64,000 nucleotides of DNA from Serratia sp. M24T3 (GTDB lineage: Bacteria; Pseudomonadota; Gammaproteobacteria; Enterobacterales; Enterobacteriaceae), in contig NZ_AJHJ01000011.1 of the NCBI RefSeq assembly GCF_000257645.1, positions 62,001 through 126,000 on the forward strand. The letters are read 5' to 3'. Both the position numbers and the translations under genes were made by a program. Of this stretch, positions 20,788 to 30,094 are shown piece after piece; the stretch's first letter is position 1; every line of letters begins with the position of its first letter. The notes under the pieces are model-generated. The model was not told the DNA's origin and did no database searches. It saw only the letters and a program-made list of their open reading frames with translations.

Positions 20788-21999
20788 ATGAAACTTGCTA
20801 CTCCTTCTCGTTTAGTCAAGGGCATTGCGCTTGGCACCGTCATTTCTCTAAGCTCAGCGTCTGCCGCCTTTGCTGACGATATTAATCTGAAGACGATGAT
20901 CCCTGGCGTTCCGCAAATCGATGCCGAAGCCTACGTTCTGATTGACTACAACTCAGGCAAAGTTCTTGCCGAAATGAACGCCGATGCCCGACGCGATCCT
21001 GCCAGCCTGACCAAGATGATGACCAGCTATGTCATCGGGCAAGCCATTAAATCAGGAAAAATCACTCCTAGTGACGTGGTTACCGTAGGTAAAGACGCCT
21101 GGGCGACTGGCAATCCGGTGTTCAAAGGCTCATCTCTGATGTTCCTCAAGCCTGGCGATCGCGTACCGGTTTCCGAGCTTAACCGCGGCATTATTCTGCA
21201 ATCAGGCAATGATGCCTGTGTCGCGATGGCCGATTATGTCGCGGGCAGCCAAGACGCCTTTGTTGGCCTGATGAACAACTACGTGAATGCGTTGGGTCTG
21301 AAAAACACTCATTTTGGCACTGTTCACGGCCTTGACGCAGAAGGTCAATACAGCTCGGCGCGCGACATGGCGTTGATTGGCCAGGCGCTGATCCGCGACG
21401 TGCCTGAAGAGTATGCAACCTATAAAGAGAAAGAGTTTACTTTCAACAATATCCGCCAGATGAACCGCAACGGTCTGCTGTGGGATTCCAGCCTGCAGGT
21501 TGACGGTATTAAAACCGGTCATACTGAATCTGCCGGTTATAACCTGGTTGCTTCTGCCACTGAAGGTCAGATGCGTTTGATCTCTGCAGTAATGGGGGGT
21601 CATACCTACAAAGGTCGTGAAGTCGAGAGTAAAAAACTGCTGACTTGGGGCTTCCGCTTCTTTGAAACTGTTGCACCGCTGAAAGCCGGGAAAGATTTCG
21701 CTTCCGAGCCAGTCTGGTTTGGCAATACCGATCGCGTAGAGTTGGGCGTAGATAAAGACGCTTACCTGACTATCCCGCGCGGCCGGATGAAAGATCTGAA
21801 AGCCAGCTATGTGCTTAATAATACTGAGCTGCATGCACCATTGTTGAAGAATCAGGTAGTTGGCTCGATTAACTTCCAGCTTGATGGCAAAACTATCGAC
21901 CAACGCCCGCTGGTAGTGTTGAACGAAGTCAAAGAAGGTGGCTTCGTTAGCCGCATCGTGGATTATATTAAACTGATGTTCCATCATTGGTTTGGCTAA
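20788..21999 (+). CDS. dacA: D-alanyl-D-alanine carboxypeptidase PBP5 (DacA)
   Basis: DacA trims the terminal D-Ala from peptidoglycan pentapeptides. The 403-residue protein has a signal peptide ending SSASAAFA (about residue 29), the active serine S73 in ASLTK, SGN at 139-141 and KTG at 242-244. A C-terminal amphipathic helix ([20 protein letters not shown]) anchors it to the inner membrane. It is followed by a perfect terminator hairpin. Confidence 0.98.
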   Translation: MKLATPSRLVKGIALGTVISLSSASAAFADDINLKTMIPGVPQIDAEAYVLIDYNSGKVLAEMNADARRDPASLTKMMTSYVIGQAIKSGKITPSDVVTVGKDAWATGNPVFKGSSLMFLKPGDRVPVSELNRGIILQSGNDACVAMADYVAGSQDAFVGLMNNYVNALGLKNTHFGTVHGLDAEGQYSSARDMALIGQALIRDVPEEYATYKEKEFTFNNIRQMNRNGLLWDSSLQVDGIKTGHTESAGYNLVASATEGQMRLISAVMGGHTYKGREVESKKLLTWGFRFFETVAPLKAGKDFASEPVWFGNTDRVELGVDKDAYLTIPRGRMKDLKASYVLNNTELHAPLLKNQVVGSINFQLDGKTIDQRPLVVLNEVKEGGFVSRIVDYIKLMFHHWFG

Positions 22000-22062
22000 A
22001 ACCCTGCTAATGGGGTTGAAAATGTGCGCTTTAACCCCACATGAATAGTATATAATTCTAAT

Positions 22063-22096
22063 CACAACTCCCGCTTTGTCGGGAGTTGTGATTTAT
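22063..22096 (+). terminator. terminator between dacA and ybeD
   Basis: An 11-bp perfect stem, CACAACTCCCG and CGGGAGTTGTG, with a 6-base loop, is followed by ATTTATAC. The T tail is poor, so read-through into ybeD is possible. Confidence 0.75.
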
Positions 22097-22130
22097 ACAT
22101 TTTAATAGCAGTAACTACGCGGGAGTGCAC

Positions 22131-22394
22131 ATGAAAACCAAACTTAACGAACTGCTCGAATTCCCCTGCTCATTCACTTATAAAGTGATGGGTCTGGCGC
22201 AGCCCGAGTTGGTTGACCAGGTTGTGGAAGTCGTGCAACGTCACGCGCCTGGCGATTACAACCCGCAGGTGAAGCCAAGCAGCAAAGGCAACTACCATTC
22301 AGTTTCAATTACCATCACGGCAACGCATATCGATCAGGTAGAAACCTTGTACGATGAGCTGGGTAACATTGAAATTGTACGTATGGTTCTCTAA
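22131..22394 (+). CDS. ybeD: YbeD (DUF493) small ACT-like protein
   Basis: This 87-residue cytosolic protein of the DUF493 family has a ferredoxin-like/ACT-like fold and unknown role. It is conserved beside lipB. ATG 22131 is preceded by GGGAG. An in-frame GTG two codons earlier is too close to that site. The N-terminus [13 protein letters not shown] and end NIEIVRMVL match E. coli YbeD. Confidence 0.96.
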   Translation: MKTKLNELLEFPCSFTYKVMGLAQPELVDQVVEVVQRHAPGDYNPQVKPSSKGNYHSVSITITATHIDQVETLYDELGNIEIVRMVL

Positions 22395-22464
22395 GATTAG
22401 AGAAAATGAGTCAGCGTAGCGCATCGCGTTACGCTGATTTTCTTTATATTGCCCTATTATCAGA

Positions 22465-23157
22465 ATGACGATAACTGCCGTGCAACGAGAAAAACTGCAA
22501 CAACGTATCACCCTCCGCCAGCTTGGCCTGCAACCTTACGAGCCTGTTTCGCATGCCATGCACGTCTTTACCGATCTCCGTACTCCCGAAACACAAGATG
22601 AAATCTGGCTGGTCGAACACCCTAAAGTCTTTACTCAAGGTCAGGCCGGTAAAGCTGAACACGTACTTTTCCCCGGCGATATTCCGGTCGTCCAAAGCGA
22701 TCGCGGCGGTCAGGTTACCTATCACGGACCAGGCCAGCAGGTAATGTATGTGATGATTGACATCAAACGCAGAAAAATTGGCGTGCGTCAGTTGGTTACC
22801 GCCATTGAGCAAACCGTCGTCGATACGCTGGCCTTTTTCAATATTGAAGCTTATCCAAAAGCCGATGCGCCAGGCGTTTATGTAAACAGTAAAAAGATTT
22901 GCTCGTTAGGTTTACGCATCCGCAAAGGTTGCTCACTGCACGGGCTGGCGCTGAATATTGATATGGATTTAGAGCCGTTCCTGCGCATCAATCCATGTGG
23001 CTATGCCGGGTTGCAAATGACGCAGGCCAGTCTCGAAAAGCCCGGGCTTTCGGTGGATGAAGTGATGCCTGTTTTAGTCAAAGCATTTAACAAGCAGCTG
23101 GGTTATCACCAGGTAGATTATTCATTCGGATTACCGACAGAAACTACGACCAAGTAA
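22465..23157 (+). CDS. lipB: octanoyltransferase LipB
   Basis: LipB moves octanoate from acyl carrier protein to lipoyl domains, the first step of lipoate synthesis before LipA. The 230 residues contain the signature [11 protein letters not shown], the catalytic lysine K144 in KKICSLGLR and the catalytic cysteine C178 in INPCGYAG. In E. coli a LysR gene (ybeF) separates lipB and lipA; here that place holds an unrelated AT-rich segment. Confidence 0.97.
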   Translation: MTITAVQREKLQQRITLRQLGLQPYEPVSHAMHVFTDLRTPETQDEIWLVEHPKVFTQGQAGKAEHVLFPGDIPVVQSDRGGQVTYHGPGQQVMYVMIDIKRRKIGVRQLVTAIEQTVVDTLAFFNIEAYPKADAPGVYVNSKKICSLGLRIRKGCSLHGLALNIDMDLEPFLRINPCGYAGLQMTQASLEKPGLSVDEVMPVLVKAFNKQLGYHQVDYSFGLPTETTTK

Positions 23158-23220
23158 AAGCGTTTAATATCCAACTATATAATTTTTAATTACGCAGTTG
23201 GATATTTACTCGCACGCTTT
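23157..23220. terminator. long hairpin after lipB, bidirectional
   Basis: A 10-bp perfect inverted repeat, ATATCCAACT (23167-23176) and AGTTGGATAT (23196-23205), is nested within AAAGCGT and ACGCTTT arms. It separates lipB from the convergent AT-rich gene. The loop is long and AT-rich, so it is a moderate terminator candidate. Confidence 0.55.
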
Positions 23221-23240
23221 AAAATAGCGAAATATCATTT

Positions 23241-24101
23241 TTATAAATGGTCAACACTTTCATAATTATATTTTTTCCTCATAGCATGCCTGATTTCGGA
23301 AAAGGTTATGTAGTAAGCTTTATCAGATAGATTCAAATCTCGAATATTAGCGCTTGTGTACCTTGCACGTTTTACTTGCCCTTCTGCCATAATATCTGAA
23401 TATGTTCCTGTTGTTTTGTCGACATAATAGTTCATAAAACTTACGCCTGAAAGTTGAGAACCATTACTATTAGCCCAGTCAAGCCCCAATTTAGAGGTTT
23501 TTCTGAAAAATGCATTTATAAATGCAAGAGTTACGCGCATTACAGATTTTTCATTTCTGTAAATTACAAGGTTATCGCGCATTAATTTGTGTCCAGCTTT
23601 ATTGCTGCCTTTAAATTTATTTTTTAAAGTATCGAAAATTATTTGATACTTATGCCTAATTGAACCATTAGCTCCCATATCAGTAGAATCAACATTTTTA
23701 CCTAAAAAATCTAATGCAGTTTTAGTTTCACCCATATGAGAAAAACTTAGATATTCATAATTCTTTTTAAGATATTTAGACCAACTCTTTAAAAGATCTA
23801 TAGCTTCTTTATCAGTAAGTCATGGGTATTCTTTAATAAGAACGCTTGCATTTGCACCTCCAACATCAATACCTTTTTTGATATCATCGATTATATAACC
23901 CGTCATAAGAGCTGTTGATGTTAAGCCCAAACCGGCATTTAAATCATCAATTCTAATCCATCTGGGATTATTAAGGTTTCCGTGCTGATTTTTATATTTA
24001 TGTTCATAATCTCCCCTGGCTGCTTCCATACCATAAAACAATTTTATCGGTTTCACTTGCGCAGATGTGCCCGCAGGTGGCATTGATTTATTTTTATACA
24101 T
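23241..24101 (-). pseudogene. unknown AT-rich gene interrupted by one in-frame TGA
   Basis: On the minus strand one reading frame runs for 286 codons with a single TGA at codon 94 (bases 23820-23822). The first part (93 residues, starting MYKNKSMPPAGTSAQ) and the second (from LTDKEAIDLLKSW onward) are in the same frame, so no indel is needed to join them. A later ATG at 23733-23735 could restart a 164-residue product. No known family was recognised. The sequence is rich in Lys, Asn and Tyr, lacks a signal peptide or clear membrane helix, and is far more AT-rich than lipB and lipA, which suggests horizontal transfer. The TGA is followed by CTT. Nonsense decay is the simplest explanation; read-through is possible. 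Function unknown. Confidence 0.6.
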
Positions 24102-24108
24102 GGCAAGC

Positions 24109-24400
24109 TTACTGTTTCAATATGAGTATTCTTAGACTTATTATTACAGCGCTACCGACTGTAATAATAGGTGGAAAAACACCACTTACGGTATAGGCTA
24201 CGATTTTTAGAGCAGCTTTGCTGTCGGTAGCGTAGCTATTGGTATAAGCGGGACGCTAAACGGCTCTGCCTACGCCCCTACTCTCACTCTTTTGCCTCTC
24301 GTTGCGCCGACTCAGCCCAACCTCAGCGTTTTAAGCGGCCCGAGTACGGAGAAAATACTCGCCGATTTCGCAATAGTAACCTTAAAATAACCTCATGAAT
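24109..24400. other. GC-balanced structured segment ahead of the broken AT-rich gene
   Basis: About 290 bases differ in composition from both flanks. A 12-bp hairpin lies at 24138-24170 (one G-U pair). Its 9-base loop CGCTACCGA (24150-24158) is exactly complementary to TCGGTAGCG at 24224-24232, so a pseudoknot or alternative long stem can form. A further pair, GCTACG (24197-24202) with CGTAGC (24231-24236), overlaps it. On the minus strand the segment would be the leader of the gene ending at 23241. A degenerate minus-strand frame, with stops at 24109, 24256 and 24331, ends in a hydrophobic stretch (VSGVFPPIITVGSAVII), which may be a decayed membrane-protein end or chance. Confidence 0.45.
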
Positions 24401-24594
24401 TATAAGTAAATTTATAAAATTAATAATTTTTCAACAAATAAATAACATAATTTCGCGCTTTATCTTCGTGAGAGGGCTGAATGCAGCCCCGCTTCAATGA
24501 TATAATTTCTAGCAATTTTTTAATGAAGCAGCTAGTTCATTGAATGTCATAAAAAATCTCGCCTGCGAGAGACGAAACTGGAAACTGCAAGATT

Positions 24595-25560
24595 ATGAGT
24601 AAACCGATCCAAATGGAACGCGGCGTCAAATACCGCGATGCTGATAAGATGGCGTTAATCCCGGTGAAAACCGTGGTCACAGACCGGCAGGAAATGCTTC
24701 GCAAACCGGCCTGGCTGAAAATTAAACTTCCTGCCGACTCCTCTCGTATTCAGGGCATCAAAGCGGCATTGCGCAAGAATGGTCTGCACTCCGTTTGTGA
24801 AGAGGCCGCGTGCCCTAACCTTTCAGAATGCTTTAACCACGGTACCGCAACCTTTATGATCCTCGGCGCTATCTGTACTCGTCGTTGCCCATTCTGTGAC
24901 GTTGCCCATGGCCGCCCTATCGCCCCTGACACCAATGAACCTGGCAAGCTGGCGCAAACCATCGCCGATATGGGCCTGCGTTATGTGGTGATCACCTCGG
25001 TTGACCGCGATGATTTGCGCGACGGCGGTGCTCAGCACTTTGCCGACTGTATCAGTGCTATCCGCGAGAAGAATCCGACCATCAAGATTGAAACGCTGGT
25101 TCCCGATTTCCGTGGACGTATGGATCGCGCTCTGGAAATTCTTAACGAAACTCCGCCAGACGTGTTCAACCATAATCTCGAAAACGTGCCGCGTGTTTAT
25201 CGTCAGGTTCGTCCCGGTGCCAACTATGAGTGGTCATTGAAGCTGCTTGAACGTTTTAAAGAAGCGCATCCTGAAGTACCGACCAAGTCAGGTTTAATGG
25301 TGGGTCTGGGCGAAACTAATGAAGAAATTCTTGAGGTTATGCGTGACCTGCGTCGTCACGGTGTGACCATGCTAACGTTAGGACAATACCTGCAGCCTAG
25401 CCGTCACCACCTTCCGGTTCAGCGTTACGTCAGCCCCGATGAGTTTGAATATATGAAAGAAGAAGCGCTGGCGATGGGCTTTACCCACGCCGCCTGCGGA
25501 CCTTTCGTTCGTTCCTCTTATCACGCCGACCTGCAAGCCAAAGGCATCGAAGTTAGGTGA
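24595..25560 (+). CDS. lipA: lipoyl synthase LipA
   Basis: LipA is a radical-SAM enzyme that inserts two sulfurs into protein-bound octanoate. The 321 residues equal E. coli LipA. The auxiliary cluster ligands are C68, C73 and C79 and the radical-SAM cluster ligands are C94, C98 and C101 (CTRRCPFC). The C-terminal RSSYHA carries the conserved serine ligand. The upstream 24401-24594 is an AT-rich leader with two small hairpins (GGGCTG/CAGCCC at about 24474-24489 and TCTCG/CGAGA at about 24560) and no gene. Confidence 0.98.
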   Translation: MSKPIQMERGVKYRDADKMALIPVKTVVTDRQEMLRKPAWLKIKLPADSSRIQGIKAALRKNGLHSVCEEAACPNLSECFNHGTATFMILGAICTRRCPFCDVAHGRPIAPDTNEPGKLAQTIADMGLRYVVITSVDRDDLRDGGAQHFADCISAIREKNPTIKIETLVPDFRGRMDRALEILNETPPDVFNHNLENVPRVYRQVRPGANYEWSLKLLERFKEAHPEVPTKSGLMVGLGETNEEILEVMRDLRRHGVTMLTLGQYLQPSRHHLPVQRYVSPDEFEYMKEEALAMGFTHAACGPFVRSSYHADLQAKGIEVR

Positions 25561-25584
25561 TTCGTTAATTCATCATCGAGCCTC

Positions 25585-25616
25585 CATAAAAAAAGCTGCT
25601 TATCAAAGCAGCTTTT
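25585..25616. terminator. lipA terminator, first copy of a 32-bp direct repeat
   Basis: A 10-bp stem, AAAAGCTGCT and AGCAGCTTTT, with loop TATCAA lies 24 bases after lipA. The 32 bases including the seven-A tract are repeated exactly at 26504-26535. The palindrome is bidirectional. Confidence 0.9.
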
Positions 25617-25776
25617 CCATTTAGACTTCAATAATTCCAAACAATCAAATTACATTAACTCACTGCACGAGCCCATTTCCAGCTCAATATTAATCATGTG
25701 AACTCACGCCAGTTAAATTAATAAAGTACTGATACACTAACGCCCTCACCATTAATTAGAAAGGATACTGATTATA

Positions 25777-26072
25777 ATGGCATATCCTCCAATATCAGGG
25801 CCTGACGGGGAAGTTTTAAATAATAATATGCGTGAAGCACGTGAAAACGGAAACTCACGAGATATGGCCACTGCTGAAACCTATTATTGGTTCTATCAAA
25901 AGGTCAGGAATCGCGGCCCCTGGGATTATAAACAGTTCGATCCATACTGGGATAAATTTGGCAATTTCAATTACGGGGCAGCTGGTATAGCGAGCCGCCA
26001 TTCGGTGACGATCCTACCGACCAAGGATACATCAGAGATGGAATAGCGTATGCAATACAAAATGGCTATTAA
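25777..26072 (+). pseudogene. orphan toxin-44 (Ntox44) domain remnant, frameshifted and internally deleted
   Basis: The first frame (from ATG 25777) encodes a toxin-44-type start: VRNRGPWDYKQ, then KFGNFNYGA. The family's C-terminal motif, WYSEPPFGDDPTDQ followed by YIRDGIAYAIQNGY, is present but in the -1 frame, ending at TAA 26070-26072. The family usually has about 30 residues between these halves, and these are missing. The junction lies at CGGGGCAGC (about 25974-25982), where both frames read plausibly, suggesting deletion between short repeats. As written, the first frame ends at 26046 after 89 residues. Toxin-44 domains are predicted RNases at the C-termini of polymorphic toxins. Here the domain stands alone, without a delivery domain. 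Likely inactive. Confidence 0.75.
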
Positions 26073-26481
26073 GCGGAAATATAAAATAACTTTGTCGCTC
26101 CTTTTTCCCTTAACCGTCGCTTGGGTAATAATTAGTTATCCCAATAATTATGCTAAAGAAGAACTTCAGAGAAGATATAAAATAAATGACCAAATGTGAC
26201 TTTACATGACTAAAAACTCACATGGCGGAGCCACATTACCCATTATTTATCGATACTATCTGGCTGGAGATCTAAAGGTCAATGACTCAGCAATACTTAG
26301 CCAGTTAAATAGTAAAACTCTGATTCTGGAAGGTACCGGGACAGTTTATAAAATTGAAGCCGACAATAATTTTAATGTTCTCATTCACTACAGTGGCAAG
26401 GTTTTCACCCTAAATCGCAACGTAAAATATAATTACGCGCAGAAGAATATCACCGCATCCGTGAGTTATAAAATAAATTAA
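26062..26481 (+). pseudogene. putative immunity gene interrupted by one in-frame TGA
   Basis: ATG 26062 lies inside the last codons of the toxin frame, a typical toxin/immunity overlap. The frame runs 139 codons to 26481 with one TGA at 26197-26199 (codon 46). The N-terminal part (45 residues) has a basic start and one hydrophobic helix, TLSLLFPLTVAWVIISY. The second part (91 residues from ATG 26206) looks beta-rich (ILEGTGTVYKIEADNNFNVL). Immunity function is inferred only from position after a toxin-44 remnant; no family was recognised. ATG 26206 could allow reinitiation two codons after the stop. The TGA is followed by CTT, as in the broken gene near lipB. Confidence 0.5.
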
Positions 26482-26503
26482 TTGAAAACTATTGGCACAA
26501 ACT

Positions 26504-26535
26504 CATAAAAAAAGCTGCTTATCAAAGCAGCTTTT
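26504..26535. terminator. tatE/lipA terminator, second copy of the 32-bp direct repeat
   Basis: Identical over 32 bases to 25585-25616, followed here by three further T. It lies 26 bases beyond the tatE stop and can terminate tatE on the minus strand and the immunity gene on the plus strand. The two copies bracket the toxin/immunity block, as expected if the block entered at an original single lipA/tatE terminator. Confidence 0.85.
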
Positions 26536-26561
26536 TTTCAGCAAATTCATTCAAGAATGAA

Positions 26562-26759
26562 TCAGTCTTTATGCTCTACACGCTGTTCAACCTGCGCGTC
26601 AGCTTTGGCTACTGGAGCCGGATCGTCATTCATGGCCTTTTTAAAGCCTCTCAGAGCTGCGCCAAGGTCGCCGCCAAGTGAACGAAGTTTGCTGGTACCA
26701 AAAAGCAGCACAATCAGCACGCCGACAACTAACAGTTTAGTAATACTCAAACCTTCCAT
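26562..26759 (-). CDS. tatE: twin-arginine translocase subunit TatE
   Basis: TatE is a TatA paralogue of the Tat export pore. The 65 residues have an N-terminal membrane helix (about 6-21, ITKLLVVGVLIVLLFG), the amphipathic helix SKLRSLGGDLGAALRGFKKAM, and a charged tail. It is convergent with lipA, the E. coli arrangement. Confidence 0.92.
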   Translation of the reverse strand: MEGLSITKLLVVGVLIVLLFGTSKLRSLGGDLGAALRGFKKAMNDDPAPVAKADAQVEQRVEHKD

Positions 26760-27091
26760 AAATACCTTCTTTACACTGGTTGCTGATTTAAACAGCTGGA
26801 GAATAAAATTGCCGCGCCTGGCGACCTGAATTCCATCCCTGTACGGATTATAACCATACAGCCATTATGAGCCTGTAGGGCCGCACGTTAAAGCATTTCT
26901 TTGTTTAATTATTTTATTTTACAAAGCGCCATGGGACATAAAAAGTGGGGGGATTATACGCCCGTGACCTTGGTTGAAACAAACCTTGAGTGCTACCTTT
27001 AACCAGAAACCAACACATTTACAACAATAAAAGACGAGGAAAGATGAAAAAACTTCATCCATCTTCCCACACCTTTATTTTTTTCAACTAT
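26760..27091. other. intergenic region between tatE and the ABC operon
   Basis: The 332 bases must hold the tatE promoter on the minus strand and the 3' end of the ABC operon. I see no gene, no convincing terminator and no repeat. Confidence 0.4.
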
Positions 27092-27877
27092 TTAGATAAA
27101 ACGGCTCAGAAAAGCCTGGAAACGTGGATGCTGTGGATTTAACAGCACCTCTTCCGGTGGTCCCTCTTCAATTACATAACCGCCGTCCATAAATACCACG
27201 CGATCTGCTGCTTCACGGGCAAAACCTATTTCGTGGGTGACGACAATCATGGTCAAGCCCTGATCGGCAAGGCTGCGCATGGTAGCAAGCACTTCCCCCA
27301 CCAGTTCGGGGTCCAGCGCTGAAGTTGGCTCATCGAACAGCATCAGTTTGGGTTTAATCGCCAGCGCTCGGGCAATTGCCACGCGTTGCTGTTGGCCGCC
27401 GGAAAGATGCCGAGGATAAGCATGGGCTTTATCACTCAGCCCGACTTTTTCCAGCAGGGCGCGCGCATAACTCTCGGCCTCATGACGGCTTTGCTTATGC
27501 ACACCAATCGGCGCTTCGACAATGTTTTGCAACACGGTCATGTGCGGATAAAGGTTAAACTGCTGAAAAACCATGCCGATATCGCGACGCTGGCGAGCAA
27601 TGCCGCGCTCGGAGAGTTTACGCAGCTGATCGCCGTGCAATTCATAACCAATTTGCTCCCCGCCAACCATAATCGTACCGCGATCGATATCTTCCAAGTG
27701 ATTGATACAGCGTAAAAAGGTCGATTTACCTGAGCCAGATGGCCCGAGTATTACCACGACTTCACTTTGTTTCACATCAAGATCGATGCCTTTTAGTACT
27801 TCATTATCGCCATAACTTTTGTGCACATTACGCGCAGTAACCAGCAAATTTTGCGCATCGGATGGGCTCTGACTCAT
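27092..27877 (-). CDS. polar amino-acid-type ABC transporter ATPase
   Basis: This is the ATPase of an importer encoded by three overlapping genes. It has 261 residues with Walker [10 protein letters not shown] (45-53), Q-loop [13 protein letters not shown], signature LSGGQQQR, Walker [15 protein letters not shown] and switch VVTHEIGF. It belongs to the GlnQ/HisP-like family of amino-acid importers. The start overlaps the permease stop (ATGA). The substrate cannot be read from sequence. Confidence 0.93.
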   Translation of the reverse strand: MSQSPSDAQNLLVTARNVHKSYGDNEVLKGIDLDVKQSEVVVILGPSGSGKSTFLRCINHLEDIDRGTIMVGGEQIGYELHGDQLRKLSERGIARQRRDIGMVFQQFNLYPHMTVLQNIVEAPIGVHKQSRHEAESYARALLEKVGLSDKAHAYPRHLSGGQQQRVAIARALAIKPKLMLFDEPTSALDPELVGEVLATMRSLADQGLTMIVVTHEIGFAREAADRVVFMDGGYVIEEGPPEEVLLNPQHPRFQAFLSRFI

Positions 27878-28818
27878 AAGTCCTCCTTCTGAGCAAGATT
27901 TGGGTGGGAGACGACCGCTTTCTGGGCTGCGCCTGGTTGACGGCGCTTGGCCGCCACGGTTCGGCGAGTTCCTTTAGAATAAAAGCGTTCAATAAATGAC
28001 TGACCGACGTTAAGTACCGAGGTGATTAACAGATACCAAATCACCGCAACCATCAGCATCGGCACCACTTCAAAGGTGCGATTATAAATAGTTTGTACCG
28101 AGTAAAGCAGATCACCCATGGCGATAACACTCACCAATGACGTCGCTTTAATCATGCTAATCAACTGATTACCAGTCGGAGGAATAATCGAACGCATTGC
28201 CTGAGGGATGATAATTCGGCGCAGCGCGCGGCCACGGCTCATACCGAAAGCCTGTGCAGTTTCAGCCTGGCCATTGTCAACGGAAAGCAAACCGGCGCGG
28301 ATAATCTCGGCCATATAAGCAGCTTCGTTCAACGCAAGACCGGCAATTGCCGCGGTTAACGGCGTGATCAGATCATTGGTATTCCAGCTGGCGAAGGTTG
28401 GCCCGATAAACGGCAAACCGATTGCCACGTGGGGAAACAGCGTTGACATGTTGTACCAGAATAACAACTGAACCAGCAGCGGCGTGCCGCGAAAGAACCA
28501 GACATACAGGCCAGACAGGCGACGCAGCAGCATGCTTTGCGACAACCGCCCCACCGCAAGCAGCAGGCCCAAAAGAGTACCCAGCAGCATCGATACCACA
28601 GTAAGACCGAGCGTCACGCCAAGCCCGTGGATCACCGAAGCCTCGGTAAACCACTGCGAGACAACGTGCCATTCAAAGTTAGGATTGCGCGCGATGCTGA
28701 TAATCACATCAAGGGCGATGATCAGCACCACAATCCAGGCTACCCAACGACCGTAATTACGCGGCGCGTGTGCAAACTCAACATTACGTCGTGGGTCAGG
28801 GGTAGTTTTCTCGGTCAT
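27874..28818 (-). CDS. polar amino-acid-type ABC transporter permease
   Basis: The 314-residue inner-membrane subunit has about five to six helices, the EAA loop [20 protein letters not shown], and longer than usual charged tails on both ends (N-terminal ~25, C-terminal basic [12 protein letters not shown]). As the only permease in the set it should form a homodimer. It overlaps the binding-protein gene upstream and the ATPase gene downstream, by ATGA each time. Confidence 0.92.
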   Translation of the reverse strand: MTEKTTPDPRRNVEFAHAPRNYGRWVAWIVVLIIALDVIISIARNPNFEWHVVSQWFTEASVIHGLGVTLGLTVVSMLLGTLLGLLLAVGRLSQSMLLRRLSGLYVWFFRGTPLLVQLLFWYNMSTLFPHVAIGLPFIGPTFASWNTNDLITPLTAAIAGLALNEAAYMAEIIRAGLLSVDNGQAETAQAFGMSRGRALRRIIIPQAMRSIIPPTGNQLISMIKATSLVSVIAMGDLLYSVQTIYNRTFEVVPMLMVAVIWYLLITSVLNVGQSFIERFYSKGTRRTVAAKRRQPGAAQKAVVSHPNLAQKEDL

Positions 28819-29711
28819 TTAGTTGGTTTTCCCAGGTTAATGCCCGGTGCTGGCAGCATGTTGCCCTCGAGACCCCATTTTTTCATGATTATCGCATAAG
28901 TGCCGTTGGTAAAGAGTTCCTGATAGGCAGCCAGGACAACTTTGCCGATTTCGGAATCTTTAGGCACTACGGTTCCCTGGAAAATGTCATTGAAGCCGTT
29001 AGACTTGCCAGCGCCTGCCAGTGTTAGCTGGCCGTTGGACTCTTTGATGAAATAGGTCAAAGGGGCTTGAGATGAGAAGAAAGCATCAGATCGTTTGGAG
29101 CGAACCGCTAAAATGGAGGTTGGCTGGTCAGTAAATGACTGCACGGTAACGGCAGGTTTTCCCGCTTTCACACAGTCTTCAGACTGCTGTTTAATCACTT
29201 TCTCGGCAGAGCCGGCAGCCATCACGGCAATGCGTAAGCCACAGGTATCGGCCAGAGATTGAATGTTTTTCGGATTACCGTTGGGTACCGCGAAGGCCAC
29301 ATATTCTTTAACGAAATCAACGAAGTCATTTTTCGCCTGGCGCTCCGGGTAATCGCCAATCGGACCGATGCCCATCTGATAACGCCCCGAAGAAATCCCG
29401 GTCAGAATACCGGAAAGGCCGCTTACAGAGGCGTGTTCAACCTTGACGCCCAACAGCTGGCCCATAGAAGTTGCCAGGTCGGCGCTGGCACCGTCCAAAG
29501 AGTTTGTACCGGTAACGATTTCATAAGGAGGAAACGAACCATTATTGACCGAAGTCAGCACGCCCGATTTCTGGATATCGGCAGGGAGTTTGGCGTGCAG
29601 GGCCGGGTCCATTTTTACAACCGGAATAGCAACGGTTTCAGCAGCAAACGCGTTTACGGAAAGCAATGCAGCAGACAGAACGGCGGCACGACGAATTTGT
29701 TTTACCATCAT
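28815..29711 (-). CDS. ABC transporter substrate-binding protein (SBP_bac_3 type)
   Basis: This 298-residue precursor has a signal peptide (about 1-23, ending SVNAFA) and a family-3 binding fold: NGSFPPYEIVTG, then MGIGPIGDYPERQ near the hinge. It begins the binding protein-permease-ATPase operon. A nitrilase gene lies upstream on the same strand, and a MocR regulator beyond it, hinting at uptake of a nitrogenous compound. The specificity is unknown. Confidence 0.92.
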   Translation of the reverse strand: MMVKQIRRAAVLSAALLSVNAFAAETVAIPVVKMDPALHAKLPADIQKSGVLTSVNNGSFPPYEIVTGTNSLDGASADLATSMGQLLGVKVEHASVSGLSGILTGISSGRYQMGIGPIGDYPERQAKNDFVDFVKEYVAFAVPNGNPKNIQSLADTCGLRIAVMAAGSAEKVIKQQSEDCVKAGKPAVTVQSFTDQPTSILAVRSKRSDAFFSSQAPLTYFIKESNGQLTLAGAGKSNGFNDIFQGTVVPKDSEIGKVVLAAYQELFTNGTYAIIMKKWGLEGNMLPAPGINLGKPTK

Positions 29712-30020
29712 CTTAATTTCCTCTGTGTAAAAGCAAGCGTTGGTGTTGTGAATGTGAATTTCTTATTTTTTTGCACCTTCCATGGTGATGAAATCCTGGG
29801 CGCCTTAGAGTTTTTTAACCACAATTTCCGGCGCTGATATCGTGGCTTTGAGAAAGTGCTCCCTGGTGTTGGTTCGCACTCTTCCTGCTTAGCTGGCCGC
29901 TATCGTTAGGTTGACGCCAACGACCCGCTATCTTTGAGCAAACTGTTTTCAGTTAAACGGTTTACTTATTCATTGCCTCGCCATGGCGAAGTATATTTAG
30001 ATTATTTCATTTGCTGAACG

Positions 30021-30094
30021 CCAAAACTATTTCAACTGCGGAACACCAAACTATTTCAACTGCGGAACACCAAAACTATTTCAACTGCGGAACA
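30021..30094. repeat. three tandem 24-25 bp copies of the nit 3' end
   Basis: The unit CCAAAACTATTTCAACTGCG plus GAACA repeats at 30021-30045, 30046-30069 (one A fewer) and 30070-30094. The third copy is the coding end of the nitrilase gene (GVPQLK-stop on the minus strand); the other two lie beyond its stop. The pattern fits slippage or tandem duplication of a gene terminus. The remaining upstream gap 29712-30020 contains no gene or clear terminator. Confidence 0.9.

Noticed and set aside
21202-22065. 287-codon minus-strand frame opposite dacA
   Set aside because: Overlaps the complete PBP5 gene with its SxxK, SGN and KTG motifs; no independent support.
24210-24390. plus-strand open stretch of about 58 codons in the structured segment
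   Set aside because: Starts right after a TAG without a start codon or ribosome site; the pairing structure explains the conservation pattern better.
30021-30094. short tandem repeats considered as a CRISPR array
   Set aside because: Copies are directly adjacent without spacers and derive from the nitrilase coding end.
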